Below are positions 36,753 to 48,729 of a stretch of DNA of 64,000 bases, in pieces. Position 1 is the first letter of the stretch, and every line of letters begins with the position of its first letter. This DNA is from Liolophura sinensis (lineage: Eukaryota > Mollusca > Polyplacophora > Chitonida > Chitonidae). Under the pieces are notes generated by a model. It saw nothing but the letters and a program-made list of their open reading frames with translations. It did no database searches and was not told the DNA's origin. The stretch lies in the NCBI RefSeq assembly GCF_032854445.1, contig NC_088302.1:29233979-29297978 (forward strand), given 5' to 3'. The translations under genes and the position numbers were made by a program.

Positions 36753-37025
36753 GGCAGTTTTCATATTTAAGCTTCACTTTACAGCTTTTTGCCATAAAAA
36801 AAATCACATCATACTTCAATGGTGTAACTGCGGAAAAACCAGGCCAGTTTGTTAAATCTATTTTTAATGCATGCACTCCTGTTGGAAATAAATCAACAGT
36901 TTTCATTTCACTATTATCTGGAAAAATTACCCTTCTATGATGCAACTGAAAAAAACCTGCACATTTTACAGTCAATCCCATTCTTAACACATACAGTCCT
37001 GCTTGTTTGCATAAATCAGTGGTTT
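36753..37025. repeat. Degenerate tandem repeat of about 130-145 bp, 2 copies
   Basis: Shared blocks in both halves: cagttttcat, ctttc-tgaa-aaa-cc or gcaactg, tttgttaaat or ttttacagtcaat, catgcactcctgttggaaat aaatca against acatacagtcctgcttgttt gcataaatca. Confidence 0.6.
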
Positions 37026-39078
37026 GCATGTGACTTTATGGCCACGCACAAAAAACCTCTAATTCCAAAAACAAATAATGACACGGAGCAGTATTGTACA
37101 AATGAACATTTGCATTCCTTCTCCTCAATAATACACTGTCAAAAAGCTGTAAACCTCTCTACAAAAAATGCGCCTTTGTTTTGCAATGGCAGATCATATT
37201 ACAGATGAGCTGTAAGTGTGATGGAACCTTAACAAGATGAAATGTCCCTTTTATCCGCCAGCATACATGGCCAATCAATAACGTGCATTGATAAACTTCC
37301 TCTTAGAAGAACCCAACTGAAACAAAAGTCTGCGTACAAAAAAAAAAGGCAACAAAAAAAAAATAAAAATAAAAGAGTGACAGCTCTTAGATAATGCAGG
37401 GAATTCAATGAGGTGTTTCTACCACAGTTACTCATGTGCCAATTAAAAACCAAACACTGCATATTTTTGCCATACATTGATTGATCCACTCCATAAATCT
37501 TGACATTTGTCAAAAATAATTAAAAGGAAAGCAGGTAAGATACGGCAGCAAACTGACAAGTGCAACAGAAATGTTACTGTTGGCTTATTTGCATTTTTTT
37601 TTTTGAGTACATATGCATTGTATTTTTATTTTATGTTTTTAACACACGGACAGCATTCAAAATTAAAAAGACAGACTCATATGAAACAGACATGTGTATG
37701 TAAGCTTCCATAGCTACACGATTAATATGTACTGTCCAATTTACATTATTTTGTTATTGAGTATCTTCAGTAAAATCTTTCTCAGAAACTCAAGGGAGTC
37801 ATTAACATACCTTGAAACATGACCACATGTTCAACAAAATATAGGTGCTATGTGTGGGGTTTAATATTTCATAATCATTTCTCAAGTATAGGAGAATAAA
37901 TCATCAAAATTCTAATGCAAAACTTCTTTAAAACACCTTGCTACTAATTTTTTTTACAGCAGATGTTCTTTATGTCTCTCATAATGGGATTAACACGGAA
38001 AATATCACAAAAGATGAAAGGGTCGAGTCCAGAAAAAATTTTCTGTTTACAGGATTATGTTTCACTTAACGTCAACAGAGAAAATTTTCCCAACAAAGCA
38101 CGAGATAAAAAGAGAAATTGAAAGATTTTTTTTACATGTTATAAAGCAAGTTATGTACTAAAGTTATCTCTTTAGCTTTGTTCTTTCACTGTAATGCTGT
38201 AAGCTGCCTATATACGCAAGGGGCTTCTGGGGTAATCCATGCATCTTGGAGATTCAATTATCTACATGTAATTCTCTCGTCACCAAACAATTAATTATTT
38301 AAACTCGAATAATCATGGCAGTGTTGCCTGTAGCAACGCAGTTATACCGCCCAATGATCCATTGCCCGGACGTCACGAAGCAGAAACGGACTTACAATTA
38401 TACTGATAGCCATCAATACAAGTATGAAGATCCATTGCTGGAGACCCTGGTGAGATTATCATAATCGGCCTATGTTTTTCTCAGAAAAACACAAGAAGCT
38501 TGGCTCTTGCTAATAGCCTGGAACAGCTCAAGGTTAGAGACTCAGCAGATTTTCTCTCATCTACACATAGATTGAGGGTCTTGCGTTCTGACAGCTTAGT
38601 TTTATTCAAGATGACATTCACAAAGTGCAACAACAACGCCCTCTCAAAGGACTGTTATTGGAAGCAATTCACACTCTATCTCACAGAGCATCCATTACTG
38701 TGTCCAAATTATCCTCCCTTTCTTTCTCCCCCTCTAGCCATGACGTGTTTTTCTATTTCCACGACTGCAATTAAGTTTTATAGTTACTATTATCAGGTCA
38801 GGTCCTGCAGGCATGCGTGGATTTTTAACCTAATTAGCGCAGTCTAAGGTCAAATCAGTTGCCTAGACAACAAGCTTATTAGTTACATATGCAACACAAC
38901 GTATTGCATGTGGCAGGTACATGTAGTGATGTTTAACCACAAAACCTCACAAAATCTGATCATGAGTTTAAAATTCTGGAGCAGAAATCAAAATCATTCA
39001 ATTGGTTTGCTTTTCATTCGATAATCTGAAAGTACAAAAAAAAGCAAACTTTTCATTTTTCCTGTTGGGCTGTAAAAA

Positions 39079-39185
39079 TGGCTTTAAACTACGGTTTCCT
39101 GATGCCCCCAGCAGTCAGGGAGATAATAAGGAGAGATAGGGAAGAGCTCGCACTCAGGGACACTAATGTGGTCCTAGGCTCCAAG
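39079..39185 (+). CDS. Candidate plus-strand coding exon, unknown protein
   Basis: Within the long unc-13 intron, a plus-strand ATG at 39079 opens MALNYGFLMPPAVREIIRRD, then REELALRDTNVVLGS, ending at a near-perfect donor (CTCCAA|gtaagt). Without splicing the frame stops two codons later. The peptide is unusually protein-like for this AT-rich intron: it has a charged amphipathic helix and few biased residues. The local base composition is richer in G and C than on either side. I do not recognise the family. It could be the first exon of a nested gene on the opposite strand, a relic of a retroposed gene, or chance. An acceptor-like ataccag lies at about 39353 but I could not extend the gene convincingly. 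Confidence 0.3.
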
Positions 39186-41446
39186 TAAGTTTTTGGAAGT
39201 GAAATTTCAGACCATTAACAGAAATATGCATAAAGGGTATACAAGAAAATTCATATTATTTTTCTAAAGTTTTGTTTGCATAACTCTGTCTCCCTTAAAA
39301 CCATAATTTTTGTTTTTTTTGCTTTTCATGCATCTATGTGCCAAAATATACCAGGCATCAACCAAGATGGATGTTCCAGGTCCATAATCACAAGGCCAAG
39401 TTAATTCCCAAAACCTTTACGTAATAATTTTAAGTAAAAATTTTACTAAACACAGGTCTTCCAAGAAACAAAGTGTCACATTTGTCTGCCGATATGTGTG
39501 GGCTCAATATCTTTATATAAATGCAGCTGGTACAGAGACTTGTCAAAAACAGTTGCCTTTAATGCAGGTCAAATTAATTAAGTTTGTCGGTACATAATAA
39601 GTACCAAAGCTTTAAAAAAAAATGTAATTACTCACTGAAATTTAAATTTACAATTAAGGCAGCTCTCAGATATATTCCACAAAAACAAGTGCATCGGGAG
39701 AGATTTTTATAAACTTGTCATATTTAATACTTCCCAAATGAAACACTGTCATTGTCACATGGTACATAAGAGACTTGATTTTGTTTGAAGAATTTACTTG
39801 TATCATTATTGAATCTATATCCTGCAAAGCAGAAAAAATGAAGTTTAACTCCATTTTCCCCTAAATTCAGCTCAAATTTTTCCTGTAAGGCAGACTCTGG
39901 GGAGATCCATTAAGGTATGTGAAGGCAGACAATTAAAACGCCTTACTCTGTTTCCTCCCAAATGCAAAGTGCTGTTTTCCAGAAGACCTAACTGTTTACT
40001 GCCCAGACAATCTCTGGAGAAAAGACCATTGAAGTTTTTCATCACACAGATGTTTTCTGCAGGGTAAACTCATGGAAATGTTGCATAATCTTCCCAAATG
40101 GCAGGAGGTTGATGTTAATGTACATCAGTTGTTGTTTTGGTGAGGTTTCTGCGTAAGAAACTGTCCAAAGCTAAGAGACATTACATGACTCTTGTACGAC
40201 TGTAAGCAACCCCTCTGCTCATGCACATCAAATTTCTGTTTCCCTCAGAGATAGCAAGCATTTACAATTCTAGTGGCAAGGATAGATAATATAGAAATAC
40301 GATAAATTGCACATGTACCTATGGGGATGTACAGTCACATTGGTTATGTTGGCCATACATCTTAATTAAGATCTTCTTATCCCCTGCAGATCTGAATGGT
40401 TTAACAGAGATCAGCAGAGGTTTTGCTATATCACCGAGAGCTTCATGTATGACTGCATGGCCTTACTGTGAAGACTCTGCTAGTGGGTAATTGAACATAA
40501 GAGTTTCTGTACCATGGCACTGTCCATCATCCAAGAAGTCTTGTCCAAGCATCAGGAGATTTAAGGCAATATTTTCAACACTGTAATTTCTGCATGTAAA
40601 TGTATCACTGCAGCAGGCTACTCTGAATAGATAGGGGATGTGCATATACCTGGCCGATTTTTTAAAAACCTGTGCACTGCAATGAAACAACGTGTTTCTA
40701 GAGGGAATTTGCCATGATAATGCTTTGCACAGAACTTTTTCACACTTACTTTGACCTTGAAGAACCAACTGTAATAAATTTCACTATTAAAACTATTCAA
40801 TTTAAAACCTATTGACCCATGACCTACCATGCGTTACAGCCTACCAACAAGTCAGCCATTTTGAATTCTTTGCTGAGCCTGCTCAGTCAATGACTTATTC
40901 CCACCAATGCTTCATGAACAGTAGTTCTGAGTTCTGAGAGAATTTCTATGCCTGAACCAGCGTCTAATGTAAGACTTCCTTACACAACACAAGTTAAGCA
41001 GTTTAGCCAGAGGACCAGGAGATACTTGCTGCTTTTTCACATCTTCTTGAAAAGATGCTCCAGCTGACATAAAAGACACAATATACATAGGATGGTTGGA
41101 TGAGGATTGGGAACATTTTAATGCAAAACCACACACTTCGGGTTAAAAAATGTAACAGGGAACTGTGACTTTCACGTGTACTTTATAGTGAACTGATACA
41201 TAACCTACAGGTAGGTCACATACCTTGAATAACAAATTGTGAATGCATATTGAAGTTAACCAACATCAAACATACACATACCTCCACTTCTAATATCATA
41301 ATTTACCTCCACTGTTAAAACAGTAAAAGAGAGATGTGCTTTTCTGAAAAGTGTACATTTTGGAAAATTAGTTCCCAATTGGCACATTTGTGGCTGTAAA
41401 GTGGGAAAGATACCATTGGGAATTGGGCCAAATATTGGCCCCTTGA

Positions 41447-41705
41447 GCAGAGATAGATTATGTCCTGTCATACAGCAGGGAAGAGGATAGTGCATCAACT
41501 GGTTGACCTGTATCAGTGTAACAGCCCGGGCATAGCGGCTTACTTGCCTTTGGTAAGGTGTCTCAGTGAAGCAGCACTAGATAAAAGAGTGGTGGAAATC
41601 CGTCCTGCAACAAGGAGGCACATTACATGCACTCTAAGGATTCCTTCGTCGTTATATGACTGAATAATTGTGAAGTACGAAGTTAAACCCGAAGCACTCA
41701 CTCAG
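41447..41705 (+). mobile_element. SINE-B copy, 5' truncated
   Basis: Plus orientation: gtgcatcaactggttgacct gtatcagtgtaa, then gcactagataaaagag, aaatccgtcctgcaacaagg and gaagttaaacccgaagcact cactca. The head is missing. Confidence 0.87.
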
Positions 41706-41819
41706 GTCAAACAATGTAATACTTACACTTTTTGGTCATTCAGTGCATGACAATTTTTATAAACATGCAAAGCTTAGTTCCACTGGTAGAATTTTACAAC
41801 TCAAGATGAGAAGACCTAC

Positions 41820-41902
41820 CTCTTGGTCCATAATGGAGTTAAGGACCTCCAGTTTGTTCTGTAGTTCTGCAGCCTCAGACTCAGGCAGATCTGCAACAAC
41901 AT
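41820..41902 (-). CDS. unc13: unc-13 exon, helix after C2A
   Basis: An 83-nt exon with acceptor aattccag and donor CAAGAG|gtaggt. It starts with two bases that complete an Asp codon with the upstream G and ends in phase 0. The product is VVADLPESEAAELQNKLEVL, then NSIMDQE. It corresponds to the acidic helix after C2A in Munc13 (D-IPEEEA....KLE.LN...DQ). In the family this helix continues the C2A homodimer surface and its swap for RIM binding. A SINE-B copy lies about 115 bp to the left, in the next intron (41447-41705). The open frame, flanking splice sites and phase all agree. Confidence 0.9.
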
Positions 41903-44484
41903 CTGGAATTTGGTACAGAGGTCAATACTAGATTTCAGAAGCAGGCATATATAGAACAGTTGATACATGAAATCAAAGATGGTAACAAGAATTGAAAAAT
42001 TACAGAGACAGAAGATACAGGTCATTAGAACAGCAAAGGGTTTTATATACTACAGCATGCTAGCGAGTAACAATGGAAAATTTAGCAGCATTGTATTCCA
42101 CCTCAAGTTAAAAATGCTAAATGTAATGGCGAAACCAAGATAATTTTATGTCTTACAGGCGAGCCGACATTAAAAAATCCAAAATAAAGGAATGAAAATA
42201 AAAGTAAAAATCAACCTTTCCTGTCTGATCTTGATGGTTTTTCATTATTTTCCTGTTCATGATTTCTCAAGGCTTTCCGATCGCATAAATAAGGTTTTCT
42301 CAAGAAGAAATTGCCGACATTTTTCACAAATTAGAGGATTTTCTTCATTTTAATTTCATTTTTAAACCTTCCACATTGAAAAAAAAAGATTCATCCTGCT
42401 CATAAAGCAACACTAAAAATTTGTGTGGTCTAAAAATGTACTTCCAGAAGCCCGTGCAGATATGAAGGTATTAAAATGATACTTCTGATGCCAACACGTA
42501 AGTTTTTCGGACAAAAAGTCACAAAAGCCTCTGAAGTGGCAATTAAGACGAATGAACCAGAATCCAGCAAAATGGTTCACCTAAAAAAAGCTGAACTTCA
42601 GGTAGAATACAGTAGCTATCCCCAAGGGCATTCTCAGTCCAGAAAAGTAATCTAAATAATTCTGTGATCAGCCATGCAAGTTTAGGTATAAGGTAAGATT
42701 GCACAACATTCCAGTAATGAAAAGGAGCAGTTTGGTCAAATTCTCACACAGTAGCTTATATTCAAAGTTATTTATCACACAGGTTTATATATGTCGTACA
42801 TTTACATATAACCATGAAGGGAAATACATGTGTATCCAGACCTAACAATGCATCAGCCATTAGTACTTTACTGAACAATGCAAACCATTCAAGATGCCAA
42901 CAGGAGTTTCAGTCTAACTGGAAACCAGCTGTATCCAATATGCAAGAACTTTACATTTATGTATATCAGCTAGCAAACTCAAACAAGATTTCTCGCTCTA
43001 CTATCAACCAAACTCAAGATTTCTGGTTCCAGTATCAACCAAATTGAAACAAGATTTCTTGTTCCAGTATCCACCAAACTCAAACAAGTTTTCTGGCTCC
43101 AGTATCCACCAAACTCAAACAAGATTTCTTGCTCCAGTATTAACCAAACTCAAACAAGATTTCTCATTCCAGTATTAACCAAACTCAAACAAGATTTCTC
43201 ATTCCAGTATCAACCACACTCAAATAAGATTTCTTGCTCCAGTATCAACCAAACTCAAACAAGATTTCTCGTTCCAGTATTAACCACACTCAAACAAGAT
43301 TTCTCGTTCCAGTATCAACCAAACTCAAACAAGATTTCTTGTTCCAGTATCAACCAAACTCAAACAAGATTTCTTGCTCTATTATCAACCAAACTCAAAC
43401 AATATTTCTCGTTCCAGTATCAACCAAACTCAAACAAGATTTCTGGCTCCAATATCAACCAAACTCAAACAAGATTTCTGGCTCCAGAATCAACCAAACT
43501 CAAACAAGATTTCTCATTCCAGTATCCACCAAACTCAAACAAGATTTCTCATTCCAGTATCAACCAAACTCAAACAAGATTTCTTGCTCCAGTATCAACC
43601 AGACTCAAACAAGATTTCTCATTCCAGTATCACCCAAACTCAAACAAGATTTCTCATTCCAGTATCAACCAAACTCAAACAAGATTTCTTGCTCCAGTAT
43701 CAACCAGACTCAAACAAGATTTTTGTTCCAGTATCCACCAAACTCAAACATGGTTTCTTGCTCCAGTATCAACCAGACTCAAACAAGATTTCTTGTTCCA
43801 GTATCAACCAAATTCAAACAAGATTTCCTGTTCCAGTATCAACCAAACTCAAACAAGATTTCTTGCTCCAGTATCAACCAAACTCAAACAAGATTTCTTG
43901 CTCTAGTATCAACCAAACTCAAGCAATATTTCTCGTTCCAGTATCAACCAAACTTAAACAAGATTTCTGGCTCCAGTATCAACCAAACTCAAACAAGATT
44001 TCTGGCTCCAGAATCAACCAAACTCAAACAAGATTTCTCATTCCAGTATCAACCAAACTCAAACAAGATTTCTTGTTCCAGTATCAACCAAACTCAAACA
44101 AGATTTCTTGCTCCAGTATCAACCAGACTCAAACAAGATTTCTCATTCCAGTATCAACCAAACTCAAACAAGATTTCTCATTCCAGTATCAACCAAACTC
44201 AAACAAGATTTCTTGCTCCAGTATCAACCAGACTCAAACAAGATTTTTGTTCCAGTATCCACCAAACTCAAACATGGTTTCTTGCTCCAGTATCAACCAG
44301 ACTCAAACAAGATTTCTTGTTCCAGTATCAACCAAATTCAAACAAGATTTCCGGCTCCAGTATCAACCAAACTCAAACAAGATTTCTTGCTCCAGTATCA
44401 ACCAAACTCAAACAAGATTTCTCATTCCATTATCAACCAAACTCAACCAACGTTCTAGTAGGTGAAATTTGACATTGTCCTCAC
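41903..44484. other. unc-13 intron, over half occupied by the 35-bp array
   Basis: The intron between the 44.5- and 41.8-kb exons. From 42.97 kb to 44.46 kb it is the 35-bp minisatellite. The remaining 1 kb is AT-rich with no other feature seen. Confidence 0.85.
42971..44455. repeat. 35-bp minisatellite, about 42 copies, adjoining an unc-13 splice donor
   Basis: The unit is caaccaaactcaaacaagat, ttcttgctccagtat. Because 35 is not a multiple of three, the three plus-strand frames follow one another and all lack stops, producing overlapping open frames of up to 412 codons. A roughly 540-bp block (43380-43720) recurs at about 43905-44240 with the same variant units, indicating block duplication. 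It stops about 30 bp from the donor of the 44.5-kb exon. Confidence 0.96.
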
Positions 44485-44608
44485 CATAGGGCAGTTCAAA
44501 TCTGGCATCGAGTAAGATGCTGTGACCTGTTGGTATCCTCGTGCCCACCACCTCTCCATTCTGCATGACCAGCTCGCTGTCCAAGGAGTACCATTTTCCT
44601 TCTCCTTC
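44485..44608 (-). CDS. unc13: unc-13 exon, last strands of C2A domain
   Basis: A 124-nt exon between acceptor tttgtgtcccag and donor TATG|gtgagg, entering in phase 0 and leaving in phase 1. It encodes EGEGKWYSLDSELVMQNGEV, then VGTRIPTGHSILLDARFELPY. This matches the end of the Munc13 C2A domain (EEGPGEWLTLDS, then GT..PT.H.ILLD.RFELP). The LLD-R-FELP motif is a family hallmark just after the last C2A strand. The final G joins with AT of the next exon to give Asp. A 35-bp minisatellite begins about 30 nt beyond the donor, so this splice site is squeezed between exon and satellite. No lesions are seen. Confidence 0.95.
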
Positions 44609-46321
44609 CTGGGACACAAAATAACAGGAGAGCATTATACAATGTGGTAAATGATATTCATATAATTTGAGACATTTTTCAGCATACAAACTTAATTGAA
44701 AATATAGCAAATGTAAATATTTCAAAGATATTCATAAAAAAATCCCCTGTCCCCCACAAAAACGCTGATAATTATTTGTCAAATAACAGAATCTGGAAGC
44801 AACGATAGTGATAGTTTAACCAAACCAAAATTTTCGTCCAGCAAATGTCAAAGTTGACAGAGACATGTTTTTCCTTGCACATCAAAATATAATGAAACCA
44901 ATTTACATCACTGAAAGTTCCAAATTTAAAAATCAAGAAAACAAATTTTTGATGTTTGCCACAACATACAGTGGTGTATCTCTACTTTCAATAATAGTAT
45001 TATTAGAAAATTTTTGAATTTTCAGTAAAACTATTTATGCTCCTTCAGTGATAAAGGGGACAAACTGTTAACACTTAAGTTTTAAACTGTTAACTGGTGA
45101 CTATGGAATTTACCCTAATTCCTCAGGCTTTTTGCACATGAAAGAGCAGCTTATGCAACTTATGCACATTTTTAATTTGCTTCTAGAGACAAAACTACAT
45201 TGTCTGGATTGGCAAATTTCAGGACTTCACAAAAAGAATAACTTTATCAGTCAACACAGAATAATGCCTTCAGAGTATGCTTGAATAAACACCTTGCACA
45301 CATGCAAAAAGGTTGAGTGAGTGAATGAGTGAATGCTTGCGGTTTAATGTCGTACTAGACAGTCTTTCAGTCATATGATGACGAAGGAGTCATTAAAGTA
45401 TATGTACATGTAATGTGCCTCCTTGTTGCAGGACGGATTTCCACCACTCTTTTATTTAGTGCTGTTTCACCCAGATGGCTTACCAAAGGCAAGTAAGCCA
45501 CCCTGCCCAAGCCATTATACTTATACAGGTCAACCAGTTGTTGCACTATCCCCTTCATGCTGAATGCCAAGTGAGGTAGTTACACCTTTCTCTTTTTAAA
45601 GTCTTAGGTGTGACTTGACCCAGGATTGATCCTGGATCTACCGCTTCCAAAGCGGACACTCTACCAACTGTGCTGTTGGGGCCGGTCGAAAAGGTTGAAG
45701 CACTAAAGTACTACAGATTCACAGACATAAATATAAATCTCATTTACATGTAGGTCACTGATATTTTTCTTCCTTATCATTAATAATCCCCATGGAAGCT
45801 AAGGTATATTGCATATTTTCATCATGAAACTATCAATCCCTTATCATCTGGCAGGCTTAAATCCTCTGTGTGTTAGGAACAAGAGGATTTCCTCGAAGTG
45901 GTAGGTTGATATGTTAATGAATGGATGAATTAGGCCTGAGGTTAAGATGAAATTAAATTACACTGTTTTCAATAGTACACCCGATACGTACGTACGGTAA
46001 ATTAGCAAAAATTTCACCCCCAAAAAGTTAGAAGGATAAAATATTACTTTTGGGGCTGAAAATGACATTTTTCCATTCAGATATCACCCTACATTTGAAA
46101 CAAACCTCAAAAAAAATTTTTTTAAGATCAATAGAGCTCTCTGTACAAAGCAAAATGAATGACTTAGACATGGATGAAATTTTATGTCATTTCACGTATG
46201 TACTGGGTATTGGTGTGGCCAAATGACTGCCAAATGACTCATCACTGCCCTTCCCTTAGTCATGGGTCACTAGCATCACACGCATGTCATTTATAGCCTC
46301 CCTCCTGTGACCCTATCTCAC
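44609..46321. other. unc-13 intron
   Basis: Apart from a SINE-B copy at 45.32-45.69 kb I see only AT-rich sequence. Confidence 0.8.
45317..45688 (-). mobile_element. Complete SINE-B with 10-bp target-site duplication
   Basis: Runs from gtgagtgaatgagtgaatgc to the tRNA-like head (ctctaccaactgtgctgttg gggccggtc, read in reverse). The flanks aaaaggttga at 45307-45316 and 45689-45698 are identical. It retains both polymerase III boxes recognisably. Confidence 0.92.
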
Positions 46322-46438
46322 CTGGTTGGAATGATGGATTTTCATCAAGGGCAGCCAATGGACTCCAAGCAGTTTGTCCCATAGCATCCTTTGGTCCAGA
46401 CCTCTATCACCAAACCTGTGTCTAAACGCATTGTTTCA
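46322..46438 (-). CDS. unc13: unc-13 exon, C-terminal half of C2A domain, with apparent 1-nt frameshift
   Basis: Acceptor gattgcag and donor CAACCAG|gtgaga bound a 117-nt exon. Its first base completes the Phe codon of the upstream exon. It then reads ETMRLDTGLVIEVWTKG in one frame and MLWDKLLGVHWLPLMKIHHSNQ in the next. Together these align without gaps to the Munc13 C2A segment E.NRLDLGLTVEVWNKG..WD..VG..WIPL..I..SN. The frame breaks between the codons for K-G and M-L-W-D, at about 46387-46393 (plus strand ccttt/gcatcc). One base appears to be missing, so the exon would be 118 nt when intact, which gives the phase-0 exit needed by the 44.5-kb exon. Without that base the frame reaches stop codons within the exon. 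Because conservation on both sides is intact, an assembly or sequencing indel is more likely than a dead gene. Confidence 0.88.
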
Positions 46439-48729
46439 CTGCAATCAGAACATAAGCCAAATACACATACAGCTCGATGATTGACTCATGAAGTGGATTT
46501 TTTTTAACCTTTTAGGATATTGACACAAAAGTTACGTATTAGTTCAAAGAAATACAATTACATGTAGAATACCTTTGTCTTTCATTTGTATGTACATGGA
46601 AAGTTTACTTGGCTCATAATTAAATTAGCACAATGGAGGAGCAATAATAAACATCCCTGTACACTTCAAATGACTCAGGTACTCCACGTGATACCATGCA
46701 GACAAAAACTTAAAACTTGGTGTAAATGCTCAATCAATTCAAATTAATAACTGATCACTGATGACTTAAACATACAACAGTAAACATTGACAGCTAATGA
46801 TACCACATGTTCAATGATAAGAACAGACACAAAAGTAAATGTGTGTATAATCGTTAAACTCCTTCTTCATGGTTTTCCTCCATGTTTAATTTCACTGTTT
46901 GAAAGCAACAAGAAACTCATTTTTTTTACCCATTTTGCAAACACCTTTGTTTAGTTACACATGGTAAGTACACATTTACCAGATTTAAACTTCACAGAAA
47001 AAATAATAACACTACAGGTGGAGATCAACTGATATTTAAGTTATTCTATCATGATTTTCTTATAATATATTTATACAACAGCATGTATATAGATTGTTCT
47101 TTCCATATACTAAATGTAAATTTCTATTTAATACCGGTATCATTAATATAACATTCTTCAAAAAAAAAGATATAAAAAAACACCTCTTCCAAGTTTTGTA
47201 ACAACACTGTTTTTGTTTTAAGTCATGTGGAATTAATCCTTGAAATTTCACTGGAATAATATTGAAAACATTCGGCTTTAACACAGAATGAACTTTGCAT
47301 GAACTCTATATCTACACTAAATGCTCTACAGAGGTCAAAAGAACTTCAATATGCATCAAAACTAAGTAAATTGGCAATTTTTCAACTATAAGTTGCACTT
47401 TCATCTAATCATATGTTTAAACATTATGTTTTTCAGATTTTCTTTTCATATATTCATTTCTGTCAGATTGTCCTCAGTGCTAACATGGAATGCTGAGGTA
47501 CTGAACCACGTAAAACTCACACGCATGTATAAATAAGTTCTCTCCTCTTGGGCTATAATTATCTATGTAAACAAACCTCTATCTGTGCCATTTTCATTTT
47601 GTTTCAAAAAGATATGAAGACCTTGAATGAAGTACCTGCTGGAGTATAATGATTTTGTTTTCACGTAGGTGCGTTCTCGAGTTGCATAGAAAGGTGGCTC
47701 AGTGAACTGACTAAATGCAACTAGAAAGTGTGTGGAGAACGAATATAAACTCGGTCTTAAACCAAACACTGTTAAAGGTGATTACACTACTTTGCGGTTG
47801 GAACTTTCCAGATATTAGTACGGGCTCATAGTCATGAAAAAAACCTTCAAGTGAAGGTAATCCACATTCATTACACACATACAAAGCAGAAGCCTTATTT
47901 TTGACGACAGCTCAAAATGCTGGCCGTCACCCTGAAAATGTCCCTGAGCATAGTATGGCGCGGGAAATCGCTCTTGTCCATGATGGTGTATACGCATTCC
48001 TTCTCATTTCTAAGCATATTGACTGGAGGTTGTAGCCGATGGGAAATGGGTCGGCACCAATGTGGAGTAATTACTGCCAAGCGAACAGCAGTGAACATAT
48101 CAGTGCAGCAGTGCTAAGCTATGACGCTATCGATTGGTGCACAGCGGGCAGAGAGATGTGAGCAGCGCGGCGCTCAGGTGATCGCCAGTCAGTGCCGCAG
48201 AACAAAGCCGGCGTACGTACGCACACACACATGCTGACTGAACAGACTACATCAGCTGATGTCACACACGCTTCAGAGAAAACCAACCCATTCCAGCGTA
48301 AGAACGACGGGGACACAGACAACCGGAAATAAGTCCTGAACCCAGCGATCACCCCACTCCGTACCCTCCTAGAGAGAATGACGGAGCAGGGGCACCTCAG
48401 CTAATGCGATATTTCACCCGGAATATTCTCAAGAGCTTCCCACCCCACTCCAACCACCCGCGAGCATCTTTATGTGGCCACCAATTTTCTTCCTTGATAT
48501 TAGGCCTTCTGACTTTTTGTTGAAGGCAAATGACAGGTTGATATAGGACTGTGCTGCCTGTGAACAGCATTATTTTCAATATCCTGTACACAATCTGCCC
48601 AGCAGGCTTCTATGAGTGGCAAAAACAAGAGCAGCATAGATGCACAAAACAGCATTCCAGAGCAATACACATAGCATAGATCCAATGGTTGTAGAATTAG
48701 ATGAACAATTCTTCAATACAACATAAATT

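Larger units (their letters stand above)
32451..41819. other. Large unc-13 intron
   Basis: A 9.4-kb intron. It holds SINE-A (32.9 kb), a divergent SINE (33.4-33.75 kb), the 81-bp array (35.3-36.4 kb), a degenerate 130-bp repeat (36.75-37.02 kb), the unexplained plus-strand coding-like segment at 39.08 kb and SINE-B (41.45-41.7 kb). The stretches 33.8-35.0, 37.1-39.0 and 39.2-41.4 kb show no feature I can support. Confidence 0.55.

Noticed and set aside
43234-44472. 412- and 363-codon overlapping open frames on the plus strand
   Set aside because: Produced by the 35-bp satellite, which is open in all three frames; no protein constraint visible.
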